Of a stretch of DNA of 64,000 nt, positions 45,849-53,895 are shown piece after piece (position 1 is the first letter of the stretch; every line of letters starts with the position of its first letter). Where the stretch lies: positions 1-64,000 of the forward strand of contig NZ_ASTG01000018.1 in NCBI RefSeq assembly GCF_000412635.1, read 5' to 3'. The notes below the pieces were generated by a model. That model saw nothing but the letters and a program-made list of their open reading frames with translations. It was not told where the DNA came from and made no database searches. Origin of the DNA: Sphingobium bisphenolivorans. GTDB taxonomy: Bacteria; Pseudomonadota; Alphaproteobacteria; Sphingomonadales; Sphingomonadaceae. Position numbers and translations under genes: made by a program.

Positions 45849-46216
45849 CAAGCATCGACTCGCCGATCACCAGCGTGAACCGCCTTCAGGCTCCGCAGAA
45901 CGCCGCCAAGATGCGCGACCCGCTGCCGCGGCTGCTGCTTCAGTTGACCGCGCGCGCTGGCAATCCCGTGATCGTGGAGCGGGCGACGAGCCGCCCCTGG
46001 GCCAGTGCATTATTTCAGGGCAGGCGCCATGTCATTGCGCTACAGATCAGCGGCGTGGATGCCGCCGAACGGCGCAGGCGATTTGCGGACGGTATCGAGG
46101 ACGCGGAATGGGCGCTGGGCAGCCACTTCGTCGCCGATATCACGATCGACGATCATCATGCGTCGGCTGAAGGGGAGTGGATTGAATTGTCGGCGCTCAC
46201 CATCGAGGACTGGTGA
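45845..46216 (+). CDS. Hypothetical protein, second gene of the S24-divergent operon
   Basis: 123 residues of no recognised family. The polar N-terminal 30 residues precede a compact alpha/beta pattern (NPVIVERATSRPWASALFQG, RRHVIALQISG, then EWALGSHFVADITIDDH). The end is acidic (ELSALTIEDW). It starts inside the stop of the 61-residue gene, so the two are translated together. No signal peptide or membrane segment is seen. Confidence 0.75.
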   Translation: MTSIDSPITSVNRLQAPQNAAKMRDPLPRLLLQLTARAGNPVIVERATSRPWASALFQGRRHVIALQISGVDAAERRRRFADGIEDAEWALGSHFVADITIDDHHASAEGEWIELSALTIEDW

Positions 46217-46257
46217 GTGAGGGCACGCGCGCCCGCTACGGCGCGCGTTGCTCCATG

Positions 46258-47094
46258 TCAGCGGCTACGGCCTGCCATGGAGCGCAACGTGCCCAGAGCC
46301 GCGCGCAGCGCCTGATCCACATCCTGCTCGACATGGTCGCGCACCGGAACCGGCCGCTCGACCGGCATGTCCGCGATGACGGCAGCGGTACGCCCGGTCC
46401 GCTTGCGCTCGGCCAGGCCCCGCTCCAGCCGCTCTGTCAGTTCGGCGATCGAAAGATTTTGCGGGCTCGGCCGAACAGGTGCAACTGGCTCCGCCTCGAC
46501 GGCCTGGATCTCCTGCCCGGCCCTCTGTGCAGCAGGGAGCGGAGCAAAGCCCTCTTCCTCTGCCGGTTCCGCGATCGCCGGAATCGCAAGCGCGGCAGTG
46601 TCCGCCTGATCGCGCGCAGCGGCAGTTCGCGTGAAGATGTCGAGCCCGCCAAAATCCTTGCTGGCGAAGATCGGCGTGCGTGCGGGTGCGTCGGGGTGCG
46701 CGTCCGCCCTGCGCAGCGCCGGTCCTCGCGCGGATGGCGATCCCCTGCGGCCGCGTGAGAGCCAGCCCAGCTTCGACAATGCAAAACCCATAATGTCCAC
46801 TCCCGACGCCCGTCCCGGGCGTCCTTTCTGCTGAGGCGACGGTGCGCCCCGTTGAACCCTTTGTCTGTCCTCCCCGGCCCAGATCAGGCCGAGCGCCATC
46901 GCCGCGCCGAAGGCGGACAGGATCGCCCGCGCCTTCCATCCAAGCGGCGGCGCCGCGGCCGGCAGCGCCTCACTCAAACCACTGGACGCGACCAGTGTTT
47001 CAATCAGCCCAACCGGCGTCGCCAGCAGGATCAGGCTGGCTGCCACCGCGGCCAAAAGCGTCCGCTTCCGCCATCTCCGCTGACCTGCCGCCAT
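46258..47094 (-). CDS. Hypothetical membrane protein beside the polysaccharide genes
   Basis: 278 residues from the ATG at 47094. Two N-terminal hydrophobic helices (about 11-30 and 52-70) are followed by a long basic, then Ala/Pro/Glu-rich cytoplasmic region and a C-terminal segment with LSIAELTERLERGLAERK and VEQDVDQALRAALGTLRSMA, both predicted helical. It follows the glycosyltransferase gene by 17 bp on the same strand, so it may be part of the polysaccharide operon. No family was recognised. Confidence 0.65.
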   Translation of the reverse strand: MAAGQRRWRKRTLLAAVAASLILLATPVGLIETLVASSGLSEALPAAAPPLGWKARAILSAFGAAMALGLIWAGEDRQRVQRGAPSPQQKGRPGRASGVDIMGFALSKLGWLSRGRRGSPSARGPALRRADAHPDAPARTPIFASKDFGGLDIFTRTAAARDQADTAALAIPAIAEPAEEEGFAPLPAAQRAGQEIQAVEAEPVAPVRPSPQNLSIAELTERLERGLAERKRTGRTAAVIADMPVERPVPVRDHVEQDVDQALRAALGTLRSMAGRSR

Positions 47095-47111
47095 CGCTGG
47101 TGCGACACCCG

Positions 47112-48338
47112 TCAGGCGGCGGCTTGCGCACACGGGGCGCGCGCCAGCAGCCGCTGATACACCGGCTCATAACGTAGAATATTTGACGACCAGTTGCGCT
47201 CCCGCTCGACAAAGCTGCGCGCGACGGCACGCCGCTCATCCCAGAAGCTGCGGTCGGCGAACATGCCGGCGAGCGCGCTTGCAAGTCCGGCGGGGTCGGC
47301 TGGCGCAAACAGCGTGCCGGTCACGCCGTCTTCAATCAGTTCACGATGGCCGCCGACGCTGGATGCAGCGACCAGGCGGCCTTGCGCCATCGCCTCCAGC
47401 GGCTTCAGGGGCGTCACCAGATCGGTGAGGCGCATCGCCTTGCGCGGATAGGCGAGGATATCGACCTGCGCATAATAATTCTCAACCTGATCGTGCGGCA
47501 CGCGGCCGACGAAGACGATATGATCGGCGAAGGGAGACGCCATCGCCTGATCGCGCAGCGCCTGTTCGCGCGGCCCGCCGCCCACGAGCAGCAGCTTCGC
47601 CTTGGGCCGCGCACGCACCAGACGGGGGAGCGCGGCGATCAGGTCGTCCAGCCCCTCATAATCGTAGAAGCTGCCGATGAAGCCGACCACGTCTGCCCCC
47701 TCCAGCTCCAGTTTCGCAGTCAAGGCAGGATCGCGCGGCACCGGCGTCCCGAACTGATCCATGTCGACGCCGTTTGGTGACACGATGATCTTCGCGCCGT
47801 CGATACCGCGCGCGATCAGGTCACTGCGCAGCCCCTCGCAGATGACCGCGACCGCATCGGCCGCGCGCACGGCATGGGTTTCCAGCTGCCGGGTCAGCCA
47901 GTAGCGCGGATTGCCCTCGACGCCCGTACCATTACCGACGGCCGCATCCTCCCAGAAGGCGCGGATCTCGTAGACCGTGGGGATGCCGTGGCGCTTCGCC
48001 ACCCGCTGTGCCGCCATCGCATTGAGTACCGGCGAATGGGCGTGGATAATGTCGGGTCGCCACTCGGCAATGAGCGATTCGATGCCATCAGCCTGCGCGG
48101 CGATGTCCCGCCATTCGCGCAACAGTGGATTGCCGCCGGCGGACTTGCCCGGCGTGCGGTGAAATTGCAGGCCGTCCACCTCCTCCTGCATCGCTCCGGA
48201 TGCGCTATGCCGCCTTCCGGTGATGCCTCGCACCTCCCAGCCCCGCGCCATCTGCGCCCGCAGAATCGCGCGGGTGCGGAATGTATAGCCGCTATGCATC
48301 GGCAAGCTGTGGTCCAGCACATGAAGTATGCGTGTCAT
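47112..48338 (-). CDS. Exosortase-A-associated family 4 glycosyltransferase
   Basis: GT4-type retaining glycosyltransferase of 408 residues. The N-terminal GT-B domain starts RILHVLDHSLPMHSGYTFRT, the form typical of the PEP-CTERM/exosortase-A-associated transferases. The donor-binding domain has VVGFIGSFYDYEGLDDLI, LLLVGGGPRE and PLKPLEAMAQGRLV (the EX7E region). It should add a hexose to a lipid-linked exopolysaccharide or O-glycan. Divergent to the O-ligase-like gene. Confidence 0.88.
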   Translation of the reverse strand: MTRILHVLDHSLPMHSGYTFRTRAILRAQMARGWEVRGITGRRHSASGAMQEEVDGLQFHRTPGKSAGGNPLLREWRDIAAQADGIESLIAEWRPDIIHAHSPVLNAMAAQRVAKRHGIPTVYEIRAFWEDAAVGNGTGVEGNPRYWLTRQLETHAVRAADAVAVICEGLRSDLIARGIDGAKIIVSPNGVDMDQFGTPVPRDPALTAKLELEGADVVGFIGSFYDYEGLDDLIAALPRLVRARPKAKLLLVGGGPREQALRDQAMASPFADHIVFVGRVPHDQVENYYAQVDILAYPRKAMRLTDLVTPLKPLEAMAQGRLVAASSVGGHRELIEDGVTGTLFAPADPAGLASALAGMFADRSFWDERRAVARSFVERERNWSSNILRYEPVYQRLLARAPCAQAAA

Positions 48339-48420
48339 GGCCTGATTCTCTGCCAGAAAAGGTTTAACGGCCCGTCAACTCTGATCGGTTAGAGCGATGC
48401 TGCTCAGTCGGCGGCGCGCC

Positions 48421-48490
48421 GTGTTCCTGCGAAGGCAGGAGCCTGGCCCTGCCGTTGAACTGGGCTCCTGCGTTCGCAGGAGCACGGTGG
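48421..48490. repeat. Intergenic palindrome (family B, GTTCCTGCGAAGGCAGGAG)
   Basis: Two small hairpin-like units: GTTCCTGCGAAGGCAGGAGC and, further right, GGGCTCCTGCGTTCGCAGGA, each self-complementary and complementary to each other. It lies in the 178-bp gap between the divergent polysaccharide genes. A half copy is found inside rnpA at 38173-38195. Confidence 0.75.
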
Positions 48491-48516
48491 AAAGATACGG
48501 ATAATCTACTCACAGG

Positions 48517-48633
48517 ATGATCGACGCCCTCTCCCTCCTCATCAGCCATGGCGTCATCCTGCTCGCGGCCTGGCGGCTGCTGTCGCGGGCTGAACTGGAC
48601 CGCGATCCCGAAGGAGCGGGCGAGGATGCGTGA
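48517..48633 (+). CDS. Possible 38-residue membrane peptide before the O-ligase gene
   Basis: MIDALSLLISHGVILLAAWR, then LLSRAELDRDPEGAGEDA. One hydrophobic helix followed by an acidic tail. The frame overlaps the O-ligase start by 8 bp, and AAGGAG for the next gene lies inside it. The tight coupling and a CAGG before the ATG suggest a real small gene, but chance cannot be excluded. Confidence 0.45.
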   Translation: MIDALSLLISHGVILLAAWRLLSRAELDRDPEGAGEDA

Positions 48634-49996
48634 TCTTTTCTTCGTCGCCTTTCTCGGCGCCTTCTTCCTGCTCGGCTTCCGGCGGCCCTTCCTGCTAATC
48701 GCGGTCTACGCTTATATCGACATCGTATCGCCGCAGCGGCTGTCCTATTTTCTGCTCAACAGCATCCCCATCTCCTTCATCGCCTTCGTCGCCGCGGTGG
48801 GCGCGTGGCTGCTGGTCGACGACAAGAAGGATTGCCGCTTTTCCGCACGGCAGGTGCTGTTGCTGATCCTGCTCGCCTGGTGCGGCTATACGACCGCGAC
48901 GGCGGATTTCCCGATCAACGCGGCGACCAAATGGGGCTGGGTGTGGAAGGCGATGATCTTTGCGGTCTTCCTGCCGATCACGTTGCGAACCCGGCTGCGA
49001 ATCGAGGCATTGGCGCTCTTCATGGTGCTGTGCGCCAGCACGATCATCATCAATGGAGGCATGAAGACGGCGCTGTCCGGCGGCGGCTATGGCGTGCTGA
49101 ACCTGATGGTCGACAACAATAGCGGGCTTTACGAAGGGAGCATCATCAGCTGCGTCGCCATCTCGCTGATCCCGCTCATCCTGTGGCTGGCGCAGCATGG
49201 CACCATCTTTCCGCCCGACTGGCGGGTGAAGACGTTTGCCTATGCGCTTTGCTTCGCCTGCCTGCTGATGCCGATCGGGACGGAGGCGCGCACTGGCCTA
49301 GTCTGCATCGCCATCCTGGCCGGCATGATGCTGATCCGGTCGAAGCGGCGTTTCATCTATGGGCCGTTGATGGCAGTCGCGGCGCTGGCCGCCATCCCCT
49401 TCCTGCCGGCCAGCTTCACCCAGCGCATGTCGACGATCGAGAACCACCAAGGGGATGAGAGCGCCTCCACCCGCCTCGCCGTGTGGAAGTGGACGCTGGA
49501 CTATGTGAAGGAGCATCCGGGCGGCGGCGGCTTCGACAATTATCTGCAAAACAGCTTCACCTATATGATGCAGGAGCGGGTGACGGACGCCGCCGGATCG
49601 CGGATGGAACGGCGCATCATCACCGACAAGGGCCGCGCCTATCACAGCGCCTATTTCGAGATGCTGGGCGAGCAGGGCTATTTCGGTTTCCTGATCTGGG
49701 CGCTGATCCACCTCATCTGCTTCATCCGCACGGAAGCCATCCGGCGGCTGTACCGACATAGCCAGAAGCCTGAAGAAGCCTGGATCGCGCCCTTCGCCCT
49801 GGCGCTGCAACAGGGGCATGTCATCTACATGATCGGTTCGCTGTTCGTCGGCATCGCCTATCAGCCGTTCATCTTCATGATGCTGTCGCTGCAGATCGGC
49901 CTCGACACTTATCTGGCGCGTCGACGCAAGCTGAGCGCGTGGCAGCCGTTATTCCCTCCGTCATCATCGGACAAGGCACAAGGAAGCATGGCATGA
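48626..49996 (+). CDS. Exosortase-A-associated O-glycosylation/O-antigen ligase-like protein
   Basis: Polytopic protein of 456 residues with about 10-11 transmembrane helices. The start RDLFFVAFLGAFFLLGFRRP and YAYIDIVSPQRLSYFLL, plus the central STIIINGGMKTALSGGGYGV and LVDNNSGLYEGSI, are typical of the Wzy/WaaL-like ligases found in exosortase-A loci. The long periplasmic loop carries RLAVWKWTLDYVKEHPGGGG. AAGGAG lies 10-15 bases before the ATG. It probably transfers or polymerises lipid-linked glycan. The next gene starts inside its stop. Confidence 0.88.
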   Translation: MRDLFFVAFLGAFFLLGFRRPFLLIAVYAYIDIVSPQRLSYFLLNSIPISFIAFVAAVGAWLLVDDKKDCRFSARQVLLLILLAWCGYTTATADFPINAATKWGWVWKAMIFAVFLPITLRTRLRIEALALFMVLCASTIIINGGMKTALSGGGYGVLNLMVDNNSGLYEGSIISCVAISLIPLILWLAQHGTIFPPDWRVKTFAYALCFACLLMPIGTEARTGLVCIAILAGMMLIRSKRRFIYGPLMAVAALAAIPFLPASFTQRMSTIENHQGDESASTRLAVWKWTLDYVKEHPGGGGFDNYLQNSFTYMMQERVTDAAGSRMERRIITDKGRAYHSAYFEMLGEQGYFGFLIWALIHLICFIRTEAIRRLYRHSQKPEEAWIAPFALALQQGHVIYMIGSLFVGIAYQPFIFMMLSLQIGLDTYLARRRKLSAWQPLFPPSSSDKAQGSMA

Positions 49997-50670
49997 AGGG
50001 GGAATTGCGGGTGCTCAGCCTCGCTCATGGGCTGCTGCTGGGGCTGGTCCTGGCATTGCCGATGATCGCGCCGCCGCTGCTGCCATGGGGTGTCGAGGCG
50101 CTCTTCATCCTCGCCGCCTTCCAGTTGCGCCTCGCCGATCGGCGGTGGGAAGGGCGCGCCGGTCTGCGGGGCTGGACCAGTCATATCCGCATGGCGCCTC
50201 AGCGGCTGGCGCCCTGGGCGGCGATCGCGGTGATGGCGGTGATCGCCGGGCCGGAACAGATCAAGCTCGCGCAGGCGACCCTCATCGCGGTGGGTATCGG
50301 CGAACTCCTGCTCTATCCCGTCGGCGCGAACCTGCTCGGTCGCCTGCCGCGGCGCGGGCTTGCCGGGGTCATCCTGCTGCTGATGATGGGCTGCGCACTG
50401 GCGGAGGTCGGACATCCCGCCCGGCTCGCCATGGGCTTTGCGCTGGGGGTAAGCGGGTGCGTCTTCTGGCTGCGCGGACCGGACGGGGAAAGCCGGTCCA
50501 TCCTGCTGGCGCTGACCGGCGCTTTGACGGCGAGCCTCTGCATCCTGCTCCTTCCCGCGGTTCGGCCCGCCGCCTTCCCGGCGGCGCTGCTTTGCACCGT
50601 CCTGACGCTCGCCCACCTCTCCGTGCTGCGCCGCCGGCCGCTGCACTGGCGGCTCAGCAGCACCGGCTGA
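49993..50670 (+). CDS. Hypothetical multi-spanning membrane protein
   Basis: 225 residues with about seven predicted transmembrane helices (LSLAHGLLLGLVLALPMIA, PWAAIAVMAVIAG, GVILLLMMGCALAEV, SILLALTGALTASLCILLL). It starts in a 4-bp overlap with the ligase-like gene and so is probably part of the same polysaccharide operon. No family was recognised. Confidence 0.7.
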   Translation: MKGELRVLSLAHGLLLGLVLALPMIAPPLLPWGVEALFILAAFQLRLADRRWEGRAGLRGWTSHIRMAPQRLAPWAAIAVMAVIAGPEQIKLAQATLIAVGIGELLLYPVGANLLGRLPRRGLAGVILLLMMGCALAEVGHPARLAMGFALGVSGCVFWLRGPDGESRSILLALTGALTASLCILLLPAVRPAAFPAALLCTVLTLAHLSVLRRRPLHWRLSSTG

Positions 50671-50740
50671 CGCGATTTTACGCGTGACAATCTGGCGCAA
50701 ATCGCCTAGGGCGCGCCGCAGCGGACCTTAACGGGTCCTC

Positions 50741-50958
50741 CGTCCGAGACAGTTGGTGAAGGGAATCTGCCCTTCTTAATGTCCAGCCTAGACGGGGAAA
50801 AGTTCTTTACCGGCCGGGCCTTTGCCTGTCCGGGTCTGCTTGTTCCCACAGGGATGCGGGCCAGTCGATCTCTCCCCTTCGGACCAATGCCCCGCGATTC
50901 GTCGCGGGTTTTTGCCGTTCGCTCGGATCTTCCGCGCGAACATGAAGTGGAGAATGGC
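50741..50958 (+). promoter_or_regulatory. rplJ (L10) leader region
   Basis: The 288-bp gap before rplJ contains CGTCCGAGACAGTTGGTGAA near 50741-50760, resembling the start of alphaproteobacterial rplJ leaders. A terminator-type hairpin follows at 50891-50913. L10 leaders are bound by the L10-(L12)4 complex to limit translation. The transcription start was not located. Confidence 0.55.
50891..50913 (+). terminator. Terminator-type hairpin in the rplJ leader
   Basis: CCCGCGA-TTCG-TCGCGGG followed by five T: a perfect 7-bp stem with a stable tetraloop, ending 45 bp before the rplJ ATG. It has the form of an intrinsic terminator but lies in front of an essential gene pair, so it is a candidate attenuator. 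Confidence 0.8.
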
Positions 50959-51474
50959 ATGGATCGTAATCAGAAAGCTGAGGTCGTTTCCGCGCTGAAC
51001 GCACATCTGGCCGAAGTCGGCGTGGTCGTCGTGACCCGCAACCTCGGGCTGACGGTCGCCCAGTCGACCCAGCTGCGCCAGAAGATGCGCGATGCCGGCG
51101 GCACCTACAAGGTTACGAAGAACCGCCTCGCCAAGATCGCCCTTGAAGGCACCAGCTATACCGGCATCAGCGACCTGCTGACCGGTCCGGTTGGCCTCGC
51201 CTCCTCGGCCGATCCGGTGGCTGCCGCCAAGGTTGCCGTCGAATTCGCCAAGACCAACGACAAGCTTGAGATCGTTGGCGGCGCGATGGGCGAAGTGCTG
51301 CTGAACGCGGAGGGCGTGAAAGCGCTCGCCTCGATGCCGTCGCTGGATGAACTGCGCGCAAAGCTCGTCGGCCTTATTCAGGCCCCGGCGACCAAGCTCG
51401 CGACCGTCACCCAGGCACCGGCTGCGCAGCTCGCGCGGGTCTTCAACGCCTATGCGGAAAAGAACGCGGCCTAA
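50959..51474 (+). CDS. rplJ: 50S ribosomal protein L10
   Basis: 171 residues: [20 protein letters not shown] to [11 protein letters not shown]10 forms the base of the ribosomal stalk and binds L7/L12 dimers through its C-terminal helix. The ATG at 50959 follows GTGGAG at the right distance; upstream in-frame codons are leader DNA. It is followed by rplL after 79 bp. Confidence 0.97.
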   Translation: MDRNQKAEVVSALNAHLAEVGVVVVTRNLGLTVAQSTQLRQKMRDAGGTYKVTKNRLAKIALEGTSYTGISDLLTGPVGLASSADPVAAAKVAVEFAKTNDKLEIVGGAMGEVLLNAEGVKALASMPSLDELRAKLVGLIQAPATKLATVTQAPAAQLARVFNAYAEKNAA

Positions 51475-51553
51475 AGCCACGGTTTTTCCAAAGAGACACG
51501 TTTTCAACTCTTGATTTAGGGGCATGTGCCCCGCCCAGAAGGGAATATTCAAC

Positions 51554-51931
51554 ATGGCAGATATCAATGCTCTGGTCGACCAGCTATCGGCCCTGACCGT
51601 CCTCGAAGCCGCTGAGCTGTCGAAGGCCCTGGAAGAAAAGTGGGGCGTTTCGGCCGCTGCTGCTGTGGCTGTTGCCGGCCCGGCCGGTGGCGCTCCGGCG
51701 GCTGCTGCTGAAGAAGTCAAGGACGAGTTCGACGTCGTTCTGACCGGCGACGGCGGCAAGAAGATCAACGTCATCAAGGAAGTCCGCGCCATCACTGGCC
51801 TCGGCCTCACCGAAGCCAAGGCGCTGGTCGAAGGCGCTCCGAAGGCTGTCAAGGAAGGCGTCGGCAAGGACGAAGCCGAAAAGCTCAAGAAGCAGCTTGA
51901 AGAAGCCGGCGCGACCGTCGAACTCAAGTAA
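51554..51931 (+). CDS. rplL: 50S ribosomal protein L7/L12
   Basis: 125 residues: the N-terminal dimerisation part [20 protein letters not shown], an Ala/Gly-rich hinge (about 38-52), and the C-terminal domain [20 protein letters not shown] with [18 protein letters not shown], which recruits translation factors. The rplJ-rplL gap holds a short palindrome GGGGCATGTGCCCC at 51519. Strong terminator downstream. Confidence 0.98.
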   Translation: MADINALVDQLSALTVLEAAELSKALEEKWGVSAAAAVAVAGPAGGAPAAAAEEVKDEFDVVLTGDGGKKINVIKEVRAITGLGLTEAKALVEGAPKAVKEGVGKDEAEKLKKQLEEAGATVELK

Positions 51932-51992
51932 GTTCGCGGGTCTGGCCCTGCGCAATCAGGGCCGGCTTTACCGGCCTTGTGCTGGAGAATTC

Positions 51993-52023
51993 AGGGCGGT
52001 GCCGTCATGGCGCCGCCCTTTTT
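51993..52023 (+). terminator. Intrinsic terminator of rplJ-rplL
   Basis: AGGGCGGTGCC-GTCAT-GGCGCCGCCCT with a T-run: stem of 11 pairs with a G-T, 61 bp after rplL. Confidence 0.85.
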
Positions 52024-52121
52024 CTTTGGGGTCAAAGGGCGGAAAAGGAAGTAGGGTGCCGGTCGAGCTTGGCATGACGAAAGGGGAATGGCCGAAATCG
52101 ACCGAAGCGGACCTAACCAAC

Positions 52122-52212
52122 CGTCACTCCAGACTTGATCCGGGTCCCGCTTCTTCATCGCCGCAGCTGTGTTCAGAGAACAGCGGGGCCCCGGCTCAAG
52201 GCCGGGGTGACG
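52122..52212. repeat. Intergenic inverted repeat (family A copy)
   Basis: Left arm CGTCACTCCAGACTTGATCC then GGGTCCCGCT; right arm AGCGGGGCCCCGGCTCAAGG then CCGGGGTGACG. It matches the family A copy at 21168-21254. It fills most of the 354-bp gap between rplL and the porin gene, together with the rplL terminator and an unrelated hairpin (52246-52274, ACACCTCTC...GAGAGGTGT). Confidence 0.75.
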
Positions 52213-52285
52213 AGTGTCGGAATGGTGTGAAACCACCCAAGTCCTACACCTCTCTCCCTCGCGGCGAGAGGTGTCGTGGATTACC

Positions 52286-53692
52286 TCAAAAATCCAGTTC
52301 CGCGCGCCAGCCGACGACATCGACGCCATAGTCGTTGCGCCCGCCGGCCAGGATCGCAGCATCCGTATAGTCAAGATGGGCGTAGTTGACGTTGAAGCGC
52401 AGGAACTCCACCGGCGTCCACACCAACGCCGCGATGATGCCGCTCTGCGTGCCGCCGGTGATGTCCTTGTCGTCGAGGCTGAGATAGTCGTAGCGAACCG
52501 TCGCCTGGAGCGCGCCCCAGCCGCCGCTGCCCACCGGATGATCGGGCTTCACAATGCCGAATATGCCATTCTTGTAGCTGCGGCTTTCCCCGGTCAGCAC
52601 ATAGCCGACCTCCCCATAGCCGCCGAAGAAGGTCGGATCAGCGAGGCCCGGCCGCGACACGCGCAGCCAGTGCGCCTCGCCCGCCGCCCAGAGAGGGCCG
52701 CGCTCCGCCGCCAGTTCCACGCCATAATGGCTCTCACCGTCCGCCGCGATGGCGGGCGTCGCAAGAATGCGGCTGTTGGCGGTGTGGAGATAGGCGCGCT
52801 GGCGATAGCGCTGCGGCACTTCCGACAGGCGCTGGAAGTCGCGCCAATGACCTGACAGCCCGAAATGCAGCTGTGTCTTGCCGAACTTGGGCGCCAGCAC
52901 GATGCGGCCATCTACGCCATAGCTGTTATTTTCATCGCCGCCGTTCGGCCCGTCCGCGCTGTTGGTCAGCGAATCGGCGCTGTCGGAGAAGATCCCCGCC
53001 TGCGCCAGCAGCATGCCGGAGCGATATTGCGCCGACAGGCCAAGCCGCCGCTCGAAGGCGAAGGCATCCGTAAAGGCCGCGCGCTCCATCACCGAACCGG
53101 CGGTGTCGCTGATCAGCTCGTCCAGCGACTGGAAAGCGTTCTGATTGCCGAGCGTGACCAGCCACTTGCCCTTTTCATAGGTGATATAGGTATCGACAAG
53201 ATCGACGCTGTTGTCCGACAGTTCCACTTCCAGCTTGTAGCCGAAGCCGCCGCCCAGCTGGCCCTCGCCGCCCAACCGCAGACGGCGCAGCTCGTTGGAA
53301 TAGCCCCTCGCCCGGTCGGGAGTGGCGGCACTGCCGAACGGCTCGGGCGTCATCAGGAGCCCGGCGTCATATTGGATGCGGCCTTTCACATGGAAGCTGG
53401 CGCCGCCCTTGGAAAAGACCGGCCCACCCTTCCAGCTGACATCCGTAGACGATCCGGTCTTGGCGGGCTGAGCCGCCGTGGGGGCTGCTGGCGCGACGGG
53501 CGTGGTGGCGCTCGCCACCGCCACGGCCGAAGTGCTGCCGTTCAGCCGCGTTTCCAGCCGCTCGACCTGCGCCTTCAGCGCGCTGATCTGAGCGCGCAAT
53601 TCCTGCGCCTCGGCCTCGCTGATCGCCTGCGCTGCGGCGGGCGAAGGCAGAAGGCACAGCGCCAGACCTGCAGCCAGTGAAGAATTTCGCAT
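52286..53692 (-). CDS. Phosphate-selective porin (OprP/OprO type)
   Basis: 468-residue outer-membrane porin. Signal peptide ends SPAAAQ. A coiled-coil-like N-terminal stretch (AEAQELRAQISALKAQVERL) precedes the beta-barrel. FHVKGRIQYDAGLLM, RRLRLGGEGQLGGGFGYKLE and the ending GVDVVGWRAELDF with terminal Phe are typical of the porin_O_P family. A Pho-box-like site lies 89 bp upstream on the same strand, so phosphate control is likely. Specificity for phosphate over polyphosphate or other anions is not readable. Confidence 0.85.
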   Translation of the reverse strand: MRNSSLAAGLALCLLPSPAAAQAISEAEAQELRAQISALKAQVERLETRLNGSTSAVAVASATTPVAPAAPTAAQPAKTGSSTDVSWKGGPVFSKGGASFHVKGRIQYDAGLLMTPEPFGSAATPDRARGYSNELRRLRLGGEGQLGGGFGYKLEVELSDNSVDLVDTYITYEKGKWLVTLGNQNAFQSLDELISDTAGSVMERAAFTDAFAFERRLGLSAQYRSGMLLAQAGIFSDSADSLTNSADGPNGGDENNSYGVDGRIVLAPKFGKTQLHFGLSGHWRDFQRLSEVPQRYRQRAYLHTANSRILATPAIAADGESHYGVELAAERGPLWAAGEAHWLRVSRPGLADPTFFGGYGEVGYVLTGESRSYKNGIFGIVKPDHPVGSGGWGALQATVRYDYLSLDDKDITGGTQSGIIAALVWTPVEFLRFNVNYAHLDYTDAAILAGGRNDYGVDVVGWRAELDF

Positions 53693-53780
53693 CGTGACAT
53701 CCCTGCAATGTGCCAGCCTTTAGGCCAAGCAACCCGGTGACGCCGTTATGAAGCTTTTCTTACAGACGCACGTCACTTCG

Positions 53781-53798
53781 ATGACGTTTTTGTGACAG
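53781..53798 (-). promoter_or_regulatory. Pho-box-like site before the porin gene
   Basis: On the minus strand the 18 bases read CTGTCACAAAAACGTCAT: CTGTCA, then a second GTCAT at the 11-bp phase. This agrees with the PhoB consensus (two CTGTCAT halves with an A-rich centre) except for two bases of the second half. Confidence 0.65.
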
Positions 53799-53895
53799 CA
53801 ACAAACTGGACACATAAATGCAACAGACGGGTTCCGCGTCCCGTCTTGATATGCATGGCTTTCAAGTCTTGATGATGAAACGGGCCGGCGCAGCC

